A DNA stretch of 16,521 nt from Spirochaetaceae bacterium (GCA_003552745.1 PUOG01000128.1:1-16521); one strand, 5' to 3'; shown: positions 1 to 8,011, counted from the first letter of the stretch. Made by a program: numbers and translations. Notes: generated by a model from the letters alone, not told the origin.

Positions 1-223
1 CAAGCGAGGAGAGATCGATAACTTCGCCACTGTGAATCATGGCATCGGTGAGAACACCGGTCTCTTCGGCGTCGAGACCACGGAAATATACGGCCATCAG
101 CCACGCCGCAAGCTGATAGTCAGGGATGTCACCGGAGACAACGCCGCCGACCAGTGCCTCGATCGCCTCTCGACCGTGTGTTCGCCCGTCGCGCTTCTCG
201 ATAATCGTTTCCAGTACGCTCAT
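1..223 (-). CDS. deoA: Pyrimidine-nucleoside (thymidine) phosphorylase, N-terminal part, cut by window edge
   Basis: The enzyme splits thymidine or uridine with phosphate into the free base and (deoxy)ribose-1-phosphate in cytoplasmic nucleoside salvage. Only the first 74 codons lie in the window. They read MSVLETIIEKRDGRTH, then GDIPDYQLAAWLMAVYFRG and later TDAMIHSGEVIDLS. This is the typical N-terminal helical domain of the thymidine/pyrimidine-nucleoside phosphorylase family, with its KRDG and IPDYQ blocks. The ATG at 223 is preceded by AGGA at good spacing. A strong promoter lies just upstream (262-290). Anthranilate phosphoribosyltransferase shares the fold, but the KRDG and MVYFRG-like blocks point to the nucleoside enzyme. 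The choice between deoA and pdp cannot be made from this fragment. Confidence 0.85.
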   Translation of the reverse strand, partial: MSVLETIIEKRDGRTHGREAIEALVGGVVSGDIPDYQLAAWLMAVYFRGLDAEETGVLTDAMIHSGEVIDLSSL

Positions 224-242
224 GCTTTCATCCTGAGGTTAG

Positions 243-261
243 CACACGCCAACAACGTGTG
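243..261. promoter_or_regulatory. Perfect inverted repeat, candidate operator at the nucleoside phosphorylase start site
   Basis: CACACG (243-248) and CGTGTG (256-261) are perfect inverted arms around a 7-base loop or spacer. The repeat sits directly downstream of the -10 box, across the predicted transcription start. That is a usual place for a repressor operator, although a short 5' leader hairpin is also possible. No specific regulator can be named. Confidence 0.4.
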
Positions 262-290
262 AATATAAGGGTCACGGTTGGAGCCTTCAA
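262..290 (-). promoter_or_regulatory. Sigma70-type promoter for the nucleoside phosphorylase gene
   Basis: Read on the minus strand, a -35 box TTGAAG (285-290) is separated by exactly 17 bases from a -10 box TATATT (262-267). The predicted start site is near 255, giving a leader of about 30 bases before the ATG at 223. This is the best consensus promoter seen in the window. An inverted repeat overlaps the predicted start site. Confidence 0.6.
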
Positions 291-336
291 TAGATAACTA
301 CCACCCGATCGACGGTGGCGATTGTCGAAGAATCGG

Positions 337-357
337 AAAAAATACCGGGTTACCGGT
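337..357 (-). terminator. Rho-independent terminator downstream of recO
   Basis: On the minus strand, ACCGG-(4 bases)-CCGGT is followed by A and then six T residues (plus-strand A-tract 337-342). It starts about 36 bases after the recO stop codon. The stem is short (5 bp) but GC-rich and in the right orientation. It would isolate recO from the phosphorylase gene, which has its own promoter. Confidence 0.55.
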
Positions 358-392
358 GCCTCGGCGTGCTCGGGAGTCGATCCGGGAAGGTG

Positions 393-1046
393 TTACAGAA
401 CTCCTCCGGAACTGCGAACGGTTCGCAGCTCTCCTTCGAGTGTCCTTTCGAGCCGCCGGAAGAGCGCCCGTTGAACGCCGCGCATCTCCTCCGCCTCGAC
501 CGGAACGGCCACCGCGTCCTCGAGTTGCACCTCGTATGACGCTTCGACGAAACGGCGGATCGCCGGCTCGCGAATATGCGCGGGGTCAACCGGTGCGCCG
601 GCCAATGCGAGAAAACGGAGCTGAAACTGTGCCGAGAGCCTCTTGGTTGCCGGCTCGTCACACGAACAGAGCATTGCGAGTGATTGTCGGAACAGGTCGA
701 AGAGCTCGGTCGCCGCCTCACCGCCGCCGAAAGAGCGCAGCACGATCTCCGACCAGAGCCCCGCTGTGTAGAAGCGGAGGAGGTCTTCGCGAATCTCGTG
801 GAACATCTGAATCACGTCGATGTCGGTCAGCTTGATTCGAGAGCGGGCGGGCTCGTGATAGAGCCACACCGTACCGTGTACGAACGGCGCGGTAACCCCA
901 CGCAGCGAACCTCTGTGACTGTACGCTCCATAGGCGATCGCACGAATGATTCCGTCGTCGGGCGTGAACAGAGAGACCCCTTTGTGTATCTCCCCTATTC
1001 TGCGGTTCTCGATTATTATCGCCTCACCGCTTCTATAGCGGTTCAA
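393..1046 (-). CDS. recO: DNA repair protein RecO
   Basis: RecO works in the RecFOR pathway, loading RecA onto SSB-coated single-stranded DNA and annealing strands. The 217-residue product starts with a typical RecO OB-fold: RSGEAIIIENRRIGEIHKGVS (split here over residues 5-25), then AIAYGAYSHRGSLRG at 36-50. A helical region follows with a conserved-looking FYTAGLWSEIVLRSF block near 92-106 and a QLRFLALAGAPVD block near 142-154. I see no CxxC pairs; the only cysteines are near 127 and 129, so the zinc-finger insert of some RecO proteins is missing and the protein is slightly short. The start is TTG at 1046, preceded by GGGAGG at 6-7 bases, which decides this start. The gene is divergent from lon with 57 bases between them. 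Confidence 0.8.
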   Translation of the reverse strand: MNRYRSGEAIIIENRRIGEIHKGVSLFTPDDGIIRAIAYGAYSHRGSLRGVTAPFVHGTVWLYHEPARSRIKLTDIDVIQMFHEIREDLLRFYTAGLWSEIVLRSFGGGEAATELFDLFRQSLAMLCSCDEPATKRLSAQFQLRFLALAGAPVDPAHIREPAIRRFVEASYEVQLEDAVAVPVEAEEMRGVQRALFRRLERTLEGELRTVRSSGGVL

Positions 1047-1063
1047 TGCATCCCTCCCGTCGC

Positions 1064-1093
1064 TTGGTAGTTTCCCGTCTCTGGTCTTATACT
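1064..1093 (+). promoter_or_regulatory. Candidate lon promoter giving a near-leaderless mRNA
   Basis: TTGGTA (1064-1069), an 18-base spacer and TATACT (1088-1093) form a plausible sigma70 promoter in the recO-lon divergent gap. The -10 box ends only 10 bases before the lon ATG, so the expected transcript would have a leader of only a few bases. No heat-shock operator (CIRCE or HrcA type) is visible in the gap. Confidence 0.45.
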
Positions 1094-1103
1094 CTGTGTA
1101 ATC

Positions 1104-3452
1104 ATGTCAAACGAACGTCACATTATTCCAGCGGATCAGATCATGCCGACCCGCCTTCTCGTGCTTCCGCTGCGAGGCAGGCCGGTATTCCCCGGCATCT
1201 TTATCCCGATGATGATAACCGAGGAATCTGATCTCAAGGTTATACAGGAAAGCCTCCAGGCCGACAGCTACATCGGATTGGTTCTGGCAAAAGAGGAAGA
1301 ACCGGCCGACTACACCTCCGACGATCTCTACGAAACTGGTACGGTCGCGCGAATCGTCAAAAAGATAAACCTTCCCGACGGCGGGCTGAACGTTTTCGTG
1401 CAAACGATGAAACGCTTTCGCATAAAGAAAGTGCTCAAGCGGGCCGACCCGATCGTCGTCGCCTCCGAGCAGCTGGAAGATTTCGACACCGAGGGTGACG
1501 AAGTAAAGGCGCTGACGCGCAGCCTGATTGGGGAGATGAAACAGGTCTCGGAGAACAATCCGATGTTCAGCGAAGAGATGCGGCTGAACATGGTCAACAT
1601 CGATCAGCCGGGTAAGATCGCTGATTTCATCACCAGTATTCTGAACGTCGATCGCACCGAACAGCAGGAAATCCTGGAAACACTCAGCGTGCGCGAGCGT
1701 ATGGAGAAGGTCCTGATCTTCATCAAGAAGGAACAGGAGCTCATGCGCATTCAGAAGAAGATCCAGGGCCAGATCAACGAGAAAATCGAAAAGAGCCAGC
1801 GCGAGTACTTCCTCAAGGAACAGCTAAAGGCAATCAAGGAAGAACTCGGAATGCCGGCCGACTCGAAGAGTTCGGAGTATCAGCGCTTCAAGGAGGCGAT
1901 AGACGAGCTCCCGCTGCCCGACGACGTCCGGGAATCGGTCGAACAGGAGCTGGAGAAGTTCAACCTCACCGAGCCGCAGTCGCCGGAGTTTGCCATAACA
2001 AGGAACTACCTCGATACGGTGATCAATCTTCCATGGGGCGAAGCAACACCGGAGAACTTCGAAATCGGTGCGGCGCAGTCGATACTTGATTCCGACCACT
2101 ACGGGCTGGAAGACGTAAAGGAGCGTATTCTCGAGTTTCTTTCGGTGCGCAGTCTGAGAAAGGACGCGAAAGGGTCGATTATCTGTCTTGTCGGACCGCC
2201 GGGCGTCGGCAAGACCAGCGTCGGCAAGAGCATCGCCCGCGCAACCCGGAAGGAGTTCTTCCGCTTCTCGGTCGGCGGCATGCGCGATGAGGCGGAGATA
2301 AAAGGACACCGGCGGACGTACGTAGGCGCAATGCCGGGGAAGATCATCCAGGGGCTGAAAATCGTGAAATCGAAGACGCCCGTCTTCATGATCGACGAAA
2401 TCGATAAGTTGGGCGCGAGCTTTCAGGGCGATCCGTCGAGCGCGCTGCTCGAAGTCCTCGATCCCGAGCAGAACGTGAGTTTTCGCGATCACTATCTGGA
2501 CCTCCCGTTCGATATCTCGGGGATCCTCTTCATCACTACCGCGAATACGATGGACACGATTCCGGCGCCGCTCCTCGACCGTATGGAGGTCATCCGGATT
2601 CCCGGCTATATCGACGAGGAGAAAATCGCGATCGCGAAGAAATACCTCATTCCGCGCTCGCTCGAACGCGCCGGGCTGAAGAAGAGCTCGGTCACGTATA
2701 CGAAGAAGACGCTTGAAGAGATCGCCAACGGGTACGCTCGAGAGGCGGGAGTGCGCAATTTCGAGAAAGCGCTCGACAAGATCCATCGCAAGATCGCGCG
2801 GCAGACTGTAGAGGGTTCGGTAGACGAGAAGGTGAAAGTCACTCCGGAATGCCTGCCGGAGTTCCTGGGCCAGCCTGTTTTCCGTGAAGACAGGCGAAAA
2901 CGAATAACACGCGCCGGAATGGCGCTCGGACTCGCGTGGACGCCGTACGGCGGTGACACGCTGCTCATCGAGGCGGTTAGAACGCCGGGCAAGGAGGGCT
3001 TCAAGCTCACCGGAAAGATGGGCGAAGTGATGCAGGAGTCGGCGAACATCGCCTACACCTTCGTCCGGTCGATCGCCGAGCGGTACGGTGTGGAGTCGGA
3101 CTTCTTTGATCGAAACCATATCCATCTCCATATCCCTGCCGGGGCGATCCCGAAAGACGGCCCGTCGGCCGGCATAACCATGGCCACCTCTCTGCTGAGC
3201 CTCGGCACGGGCAAACAGGTAGCCGGAAACGTAGCAATGACCGGTGAGCTTTCCCTTGTGGGATCGGTGCTTCCTATCGGGGGACTCAAGGAGAAGACGA
3301 TCGCAGCACGCCGCCACGGCATAAAGAAGATCATCTACCCGAAGGCGAACGAAAGCGATCTCTCCGAGATACCCGAGCACATACGGAAAGGGATTCAGTT
3401 TATTCCGGTCGAAGAGATGGTCGACGTTGTCGATAAGCTGTTCGGCAAGTGA
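1104..3452 (+). CDS. lon: ATP-dependent protease Lon (LonA type)
   Basis: Lon degrades misfolded and regulatory proteins in the cytoplasm using ATP. The 782-residue protein has the full LonA layout. A Lon N-terminal substrate-binding domain (about 17-205, starting LLVLPLRGRPVFPG) is followed by a charged helical linker (about 205-290). The AAA+ module has Walker A GPPGVGKT at 364-371 and Walker B VFMIDE at 427-432. The C-terminal protease domain carries the Ser-Lys dyad: S688 in PKDGPSAG and K731 in GGLKEK, 43 residues apart as in E. coli Lon. The ATG at 1104 has no Shine-Dalgarno sequence, and a -10-like box lies 10 bases upstream. A second in-frame ATG at 1143 (residue 14) is an alternative that would still keep the domain intact. 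Confidence 0.97.
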   Translation: MSNERHIIPADQIMPTRLLVLPLRGRPVFPGIFIPMMITEESDLKVIQESLQADSYIGLVLAKEEEPADYTSDDLYETGTVARIVKKINLPDGGLNVFVQTMKRFRIKKVLKRADPIVVASEQLEDFDTEGDEVKALTRSLIGEMKQVSENNPMFSEEMRLNMVNIDQPGKIADFITSILNVDRTEQQEILETLSVRERMEKVLIFIKKEQELMRIQKKIQGQINEKIEKSQREYFLKEQLKAIKEELGMPADSKSSEYQRFKEAIDELPLPDDVRESVEQELEKFNLTEPQSPEFAITRNYLDTVINLPWGEATPENFEIGAAQSILDSDHYGLEDVKERILEFLSVRSLRKDAKGSIICLVGPPGVGKTSVGKSIARATRKEFFRFSVGGMRDEAEIKGHRRTYVGAMPGKIIQGLKIVKSKTPVFMIDEIDKLGASFQGDPSSALLEVLDPEQNVSFRDHYLDLPFDISGILFITTANTMDTIPAPLLDRMEVIRIPGYIDEEKIAIAKKYLIPRSLERAGLKKSSVTYTKKTLEEIANGYAREAGVRNFEKALDKIHRKIARQTVEGSVDEKVKVTPECLPEFLGQPVFREDRRKRITRAGMALGLAWTPYGGDTLLIEAVRTPGKEGFKLTGKMGEVMQESANIAYTFVRSIAERYGVESDFFDRNHIHLHIPAGAIPKDGPSAGITMATSLLSLGTGKQVAGNVAMTGELSLVGSVLPIGGLKEKTIAARRHGIKKIIYPKANESDLSEIPEHIRKGIQFIPVEEMVDVVDKLFGK

Positions 3453-3505
3453 CCGAACGGAACGGGGCGGCCGTACCGTAGAAGGGGGAGAGAAAGAGGC
3501 CGAAT

Positions 3506-4507
3506 GTGAGATGGATCGCCAGAGTGTTCGCAATCGGACGATTGGCCGACAGGCGCTGGGTCGGCGCGCTGCTCATCGGCGTTGCCGCAATCGCTATTTT
3601 GACGACGGATGGGCGCCCTGTATCCAACCGCTCGAACGACGAGTCGGTGCGCGTCGAAAGTGAGCGTTCGCTTGCAATAGCGCCGCGCCGGCCGGTTGAT
3701 CGACCTCCAATCGGCGCCCGCGTCGCACAATGGCGGGCCGTTCGCTCCGCGATCGATAGAACGGAGCAGTCGCGCTGCGCATCGATGGACGTCGAACGCT
3801 TCCGAACCGGTGACGCGTCCGAATCATCGATGGAACGCATTCATGAGAATCCGCACGGATTCTGCTGGTCGCTCCGTCCGGTACTTGCCGAACCGAACGA
3901 TCTGCTGCGGCGTGTCGACCGGGATCACGGACTGGATTCCGACTACGTTCCGGAAGACCTCGTCTCGCTCGCCGAAGCTCATCCAGAGATTCCGCTTCGA
4001 ACCGGCGATGAACGTCTCACCGCTCGTGCCGCCGAAGCGCTCTCGAACATGGTGCAATCCGCCGAGCAGGACGGGGTAGAACTCGTCGTATCGAGCGCCT
4101 ATCGCGACTACGAAACGCAGCGTCAACTCCATGCGTACTGGATCGATCGTCTCGGCCGTACCGTGGCCGAAGCGGTCAGCGCGCCGGCCGGCCACAGCCA
4201 GCATCAGCTCGGGACGACGGTAGACTTTGCTCCGGTCGGCAGGCGCTTCAGCGACACTCCTCAGGCCGAATGGCTCGAGCAGCACGCATGGCGCTACGGC
4301 TTTTCGTTAAGCTATCCGGAAGGATATGAGAAGATCACCGGCTACAATTACGAGCCGTGGCACTACCGTTACGTCGGGTTCGCGGCAGCCTACCTCGAAC
4401 GGGAGTACTTTTCTTCCGTGCAACATGAGATGCTCACCTTCCTGCATGCCAACTCCCGTGAACGGGAGATGGTGGTGTATCGACTGAATCGCGGAGGTCC
4501 ACGGTGA
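3506..4507 (+). CDS. Membrane-anchored D-alanyl-D-alanine carboxypeptidase, VanY family (peptidase M15B)
   Basis: The protein is predicted to trim the terminal D-Ala from peptidoglycan stem peptides in the periplasm. It has 333 residues. A positively charged N-terminus and a single hydrophobic segment (about 18-34, WVGALLIGVAAIAILTT) act as signal anchor. A poorly conserved linker extends to about residue 130, and the VanY domain covers about 130-320. Visible motifs are SAYRDYETQ (about 197-205), GHSQHQLGTTVDF and EPWHYRYVG. By family, the zinc ligands should be H233, D240 and H286, with E283 catalytic; all are present. The start is GTG at 3506, supported by AAGAGG 6 bases upstream. The gene follows lon by 53 bases without a visible terminator and overlaps the next gene by 4 bases (GTGA). 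Confidence 0.85.
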   Translation: MRWIARVFAIGRLADRRWVGALLIGVAAIAILTTDGRPVSNRSNDESVRVESERSLAIAPRRPVDRPPIGARVAQWRAVRSAIDRTEQSRCASMDVERFRTGDASESSMERIHENPHGFCWSLRPVLAEPNDLLRRVDRDHGLDSDYVPEDLVSLAEAHPEIPLRTGDERLTARAAEALSNMVQSAEQDGVELVVSSAYRDYETQRQLHAYWIDRLGRTVAEAVSAPAGHSQHQLGTTVDFAPVGRRFSDTPQAEWLEQHAWRYGFSLSYPEGYEKITGYNYEPWHYRYVGFAAAYLEREYFSSVQHEMLTFLHANSREREMVVYRLNRGGPR

Positions 4508-5748
4508 GTGGCCGGGTGGGTGACTCCGGTTCCAGGCCTGACCGCTCGACGGACCCGGTCGCGCTATTCGAGAGTGGCGAGCTCCTACACCCCCTTTCAC
4601 CCCATCACCCCAGTTACCTCGACCTTGTCCGATACTTGTATCGAGTAAGCGGCACACCACATCTTCCGCCGGCGCGCGAAAGCGAGCATCGGATCGCAGG
4701 CTTCGTCGGCGCACCGCAGCATATCGTGTTCGCGCTCGTCGACGGGATGGGGTTGAACACCGCCGTGCACTTCCCCAGCGGCGGCTTCCTCGAGCAAAGC
4801 TACGCCTGCGAAATCCGTTCGCTCTTTCCCTCGACAACCGCGGTGGTGCTTACTTCGACGGCGACCGGACGATGGCCGGCGGACAACGGCATCACCGGAT
4901 GGTGGACATGTCTGCCGGAGTATGAGCGAGTAGTTCTGCCGCTGCCGTTCGTTGATCGCGAAACGGGCGAACCGCAGGCGAACACCGGGATCGAGTACGC
5001 CGATCTCGTAGCGCACCCGCCAATGCTCGACTCTCTTAGCCGTGAGGTGCGCACCTTCGTACCCGCCGATATAGCCGACGGTTCGTTCACCACCTGGATA
5101 CGAGGACGCCGGCCGGTCGATGCGTTCGGCTCGCTCGAAGAGCTCGCCCGGGCAATCGTCGACTTCGTCGCGTCGAGCGAAGGTCGGCCCACCTTCAGCC
5201 ACGTCTACTTGAGCAAGGTGGATGCGTTGAGTCACCGCTACGGCTACTATTCGACGGAGGTCTGTGCGGCGATACAGCGGATCGACCGCTTTCTCCGCCG
5301 TCTCGACGGAGAGCTTCCGCGTGATGCACGTCTCGTCGTGACCGCCGATCATGGGCAGGTCGTGGTTGACCATCGGCGGCACACGGTCATCGACCGTGAA
5401 AGTGAGCTCATGCGCTATCTCGACTATCCACCGAGCGGCGAAGCGACCGTTCCACTTTTCCACGTCAAATCAGGTCTTGAGACTGAGTTCGTCGACGCCT
5501 TCGAGGCGAGCGACGCCGGCTCCTCGTTCGTGCTGCTCGACAGCGAGCGCGCCGAAGAGATAGAGCTTTTCGGACCGGCCCCGTTCAGCGACGCGATGCG
5601 CCGTCGCATCGGAACGTTCGTCGGAATCGCCACCGAACCCGCTATGCTCGATTACGTGCCTCCCGGCGAGAAGCCGCTGACGATGGTCGGAGCACACGGG
5701 GGCCTTCGCGCCGACGAAATGCGAATCGGACTATTCGTCGGCGCTTAA
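4504..5748 (+). CDS. Alkaline-phosphatase-superfamily phosphodiesterase / nucleotide pyrophosphatase-like protein
   Basis: This is a two-metal phosphohydrolase of the type I phosphodiesterase/nucleotide pyrophosphatase family (414 residues). All expected metal and nucleophile blocks can be read: LVDGMG (D80), FPSTTAVV (nucleophile T111 or T112), SKVDALSH (D240, H244), TADHGQ (D282, H283) and GAHGG (H398). The NGITGW block at about 127-132 is also family-typical. I see no signal peptide, so it is probably cytoplasmic. The substrate cannot be told from sequence. The GTG start at 4504 overlaps the stop codon of the carboxypeptidase gene in the string GTGA and has GGAGG 6 bases upstream. The two are therefore translationally coupled, which suggests a link to envelope phosphoesters or nucleotide-linked precursors, but this is only inference. 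Confidence 0.82.
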   Translation: MSGRVGDSGSRPDRSTDPVALFESGELLHPLSPHHPSYLDLVRYLYRVSGTPHLPPARESEHRIAGFVGAPQHIVFALVDGMGLNTAVHFPSGGFLEQSYACEIRSLFPSTTAVVLTSTATGRWPADNGITGWWTCLPEYERVVLPLPFVDRETGEPQANTGIEYADLVAHPPMLDSLSREVRTFVPADIADGSFTTWIRGRRPVDAFGSLEELARAIVDFVASSEGRPTFSHVYLSKVDALSHRYGYYSTEVCAAIQRIDRFLRRLDGELPRDARLVVTADHGQVVVDHRRHTVIDRESELMRYLDYPPSGEATVPLFHVKSGLETEFVDAFEASDAGSSFVLLDSERAEEIELFGPAPFSDAMRRRIGTFVGIATEPAMLDYVPPGEKPLTMVGAHGGLRADEMRIGLFVGA

Positions 5749-5752
5749 AGCG

Positions 5753-5758
5753 TATAGA
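5753..5758 (+). promoter_or_regulatory. Candidate -10 box of the DUF1015 gene
   Basis: TATAGA lies 13 bases before the ATG at 5772, directly after the upstream stop codon. There is no Shine-Dalgarno sequence before that ATG and no convincing -35 box. It is listed because it fits the pattern of -10-like boxes close to start codons elsewhere in the window. Confidence 0.3.
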
Positions 5759-5771
5759 CTTCCGGCACGCT

Positions 5772-7079
5772 ATGGGAGTAGACAAGAGCATTTCCGACCG
5801 ACTGGAAAGAGTGGCCGTACAAGTTCCTGACACACTCATACCGGCACCGGGCGTCGACCTCGAGAAGTGGGCGGTCCTCGCCTGCGATCAACACACTTCG
5901 GCCCCGGAGTATTGGCGGGAGGTCGAGCAGTTCGTCGGCGATGCGCCGTCGACCTTGCGCTGCATTCTCCCGGAGGCATATCTCGAGACCGGCAGTGTCG
6001 ACGAACACATCAACTCCGCCCATCGGACGATGCAGAGCTACATCGAAGACGGAACACTCCGGAATGCCGGCGAAGGCTTTGTGCTCGTCCGACGAACGCT
6101 GTCCAACGGCACCGTTCGCGACGGGCTGATGGTATCGCTTGATCTGGAGCAATACGATTACCGGCCTGAGTCGCGCACTCCGATTCGCGCAACCGAGGCA
6201 ACGATCGTTGAACGTATTCCACCGAGAATGCGTATTCGCAACGGTGCTCCGCTTGAGTTTCCTCACATCCTCGTGCTCGTCGATGATCCCGAGGAAACTC
6301 TTATCGAACCGCTGATCGGGCGCCGGGATCTTTTCCGCGAACTCTACAACACGCCGCTCATGTTCGACGGCGGGCATGTGAGCGGGTATCTCGTCTCGGA
6401 GGAAGACGCTGTCGTTCAGGTGACCGAGGCGTTGGAGTCTCTCGCAGATCCGAATCGCTTCTCCAGGCGCTACGGCACCGACGAGGTAATTCTTTTCCCG
6501 GTCGGAGACGGAAATCACAGTCTCGCCGCGGCACGCAGGTACTGGGAGCAGATCAAACAGGGAGGTGCTTCCTCCGATCACCCTGCCCGTTTCGCACTCG
6601 TAGAGCTGGTGAATCTGCGAGGCGCCGGTTTGCCGTTTCATCCGATCCACCGGACGATCTCCGGAGCCGATTCACAGAGTGCGATGTCCGCACTTGAATC
6701 GAACGGATTTCGACGCCAGGCAGGGGAAGCCGATAATCGCGATGACGCTCTGACTGTCGCCTTACACACTCCCGACACCATCGTCGAATTTCGCAGCGAG
6801 GATGATGCAACGCTGGTCGTCGCGCAGGTAGACGAGGTAATCGCCGAGCTCGATGCGGAGAAGATTGACTACATTCATGGGTCGGAGGCGGTGCGTGCGG
6901 CGACCGAACGTGGGGAGATGGTCTTCGTCTTGCCGCCGCTCAACCGGGACCAACTATTGCCGACGGTAATCGAGAACGGGGCGCTGCCGAGAAAAGCGTT
7001 TTCGCTCGGCCGTGCCGAGGATAAGCGTTACTACCTCGAATCCAGGCATTTAATCTTCGGCGGTTCCGGAGTACAATAG
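5772..7079 (+). CDS. DUF1015 family protein
   Basis: The 435-residue protein belongs to the DUF1015 family, which is widespread in bacteria and archaea and has no settled biochemical role. Family marks that can be read are LEKWAVLACDQHTS near residues 31-44, FPVGDGNHSLAAARRYW around 242-258 (the DGNH block at 246-249 is the family hallmark), and a C-terminal PPLNRDQL...LPRKAFSLGRAEDKRYY segment, the place where relatives carry a 'P-K-S/A-F-Y-P' type motif. No signal peptide or membrane segment is visible, so it should be cytoplasmic. The ATG at 5772 lacks a Shine-Dalgarno sequence. It lies 23 bases after the phosphodiesterase gene and 5 bases before the next gene, in the same direction, so an operon with internal promoters is likely. 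Confidence 0.82.
   Translation: MGVDKSISDRLERVAVQVPDTLIPAPGVDLEKWAVLACDQHTSAPEYWREVEQFVGDAPSTLRCILPEAYLETGSVDEHINSAHRTMQSYIEDGTLRNAGEGFVLVRRTLSNGTVRDGLMVSLDLEQYDYRPESRTPIRATEATIVERIPPRMRIRNGAPLEFPHILVLVDDPEETLIEPLIGRRDLFRELYNTPLMFDGGHVSGYLVSEEDAVVQVTEALESLADPNRFSRRYGTDEVILFPVGDGNHSLAAARRYWEQIKQGGASSDHPARFALVELVNLRGAGLPFHPIHRTISGADSQSAMSALESNGFRRQAGEADNRDDALTVALHTPDTIVEFRSEDDATLVVAQVDEVIAELDAEKIDYIHGSEAVRAATERGEMVFVLPPLNRDQLLPTVIENGALPRKAFSLGRAEDKRYYLESRHLIFGGSGVQ
7072..7077 (+). promoter_or_regulatory. Candidate -10 box giving a leaderless mRNA for the exported protein gene
   Basis: TACAAT overlaps the last codons and stop of the DUF1015 gene and ends exactly 7 bases before the ATG at 7085. 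Transcription would then start at or next to the A of the ATG. No Shine-Dalgarno sequence is present in the 5-base intergenic gap; a TTTAAT about 17 bases upstream is a poor -35 box. Confidence 0.4.
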
Positions 7080-7084
7080 CGAAT

Positions 7085-8011
7085 ATGGGGCGACGTGCCA
7101 TCGCCGTTTATCTGCTTTTATTCCTCGTGACTGTCGCCGCGCACGCTTCGAACGGAGTTCGACCGGTTTTCGCGTTCGTCGGTGTCTACGACGGCGCCGA
7201 GCATTTCACCACTGCCGAAATCAGGGTTCTCGAGAACCGGATCACCTCTGAGCTCGTCGAGATCGCCGACAGTGAAGGTTTCAGTATTACCATTCCGTCT
7301 AACCGCGAGGAGATTCTCGAACTTCTCATCGGTGAATCTCTAGACGACACCGTGCCGGCGTCACTCTCAAAGCATGTAAGTGCGTATGCAGTAGTTGGAG
7401 GAAAGATCGACCGCAATGCCGACTCGATTACGATCGAACTGCGAAGCGTCCGTGTCGAAGACGACGCGCTTCTCGCTGTGTTCAATGCTCCGTTCGACTC
7501 GATTCAGAGCGCTCTCGGTACGGTTGTAGACATCGTCGCCGGAGCGGTCGGCCCGGCGATCCCGTCGATCACCGATGAGACTCGCGCGGCGCCACCGGTC
7601 GCTGACGCCGACGTAACCGTTCGAGAGGAAATCGCACTCGAAGATCTCGTCGGAGAGTGGTCCGGTGATCAGGGGCTGACGACGGTGGAAGTGTTCTCCG
7701 ACGGCACTGCGGTGGCCAGCCTGAATGGTGTAGGCACGATGCAGTTGAGGATCATGATCGACGGCAAGGTTGTACGGGCCGTCCAGGATGAACCGAACGC
7801 CCCGAGAATGTACATGTCGTCATTCCCTTACACGGTTGCCGTACAAATGGTAGACATCGCCCGCCCGGTGCAATGGGAGTTCACCCTTTCGGAAAACGGA
7901 ACAACGCTCCACGGCATTAAGGACACCACCTTCTTCCAGATCAGCCGGGGGCGTGTAGTGTGGGCCGACAACACCTACTCCCGCGAAGCGGTCTGGACAC
8001 GGCGAGAATAG
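7085..8011 (+). CDS. Exported protein of unknown function
   Basis: I do not recognise a named family. The 308-residue product begins with a clear signal peptide: basic MGRR, a hydrophobic core at about 5-18 and a likely signal peptidase I site after AHA at 21; there is no lipobox cysteine. Residues 27-150 alternate strands and helices (FAFVGVYDG, then a long amphipathic helix containing ITSELVEI, later AYAVVGGKID). This resembles the N-terminal fold of TolB/CsgG/LpoB-type periplasmic proteins, where a short-lived alignment suggests 'nucleotide-binding-like' layout; this is weak. Residues about 190-308 look beta-rich (LVGEWSGDQ, EVFSDGTAVASL), like a lipid-binding or lipocalin-type sandwich. 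The start lacks a Shine-Dalgarno sequence. The 3' end overlaps the convergent ftsB-like gene by 37 bases. Confidence 0.75.
   Translation: MGRRAIAVYLLLFLVTVAAHASNGVRPVFAFVGVYDGAEHFTTAEIRVLENRITSELVEIADSEGFSITIPSNREEILELLIGESLDDTVPASLSKHVSAYAVVGGKIDRNADSITIELRSVRVEDDALLAVFNAPFDSIQSALGTVVDIVAGAVGPAIPSITDETRAAPPVADADVTVREEIALEDLVGEWSGDQGLTTVEVFSDGTAVASLNGVGTMQLRIMIDGKVVRAVQDEPNAPRMYMSSFPYTVAVQMVDIARPVQWEFTLSENGTTLHGIKDTTFFQISRGRVVWADNTYSREAVWTRRE

Noticed and set aside
301..318. Inverted repeat CCACC...GGTGG upstream of the phosphorylase promoter
   Set aside because: The arms are only 5 bases and the GC-rich background makes a chance match likely; it has no clear position relative to a promoter or terminator.
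278..835. Plus-strand open frame opposite recO
   Set aside because: The product is an Arg/Pro/Ser-rich low-complexity peptide without family features; recO on the other strand explains the region.
1824..3533. Very long open frame (over 500 codons) antisense to lon
   Set aside because: It lies opposite strongly conserved lon coding sequence, is Arg/Leu-rich with no recognisable domain, and has no ribosome binding site. Such antisense frames are common in GC-rich DNA.
5745..6650. About 300-codon open frame antisense to the DUF1015 gene
   Set aside because: DUF1015 family motifs are clear on the plus strand, and the antisense product has no recognisable motif or start signal.
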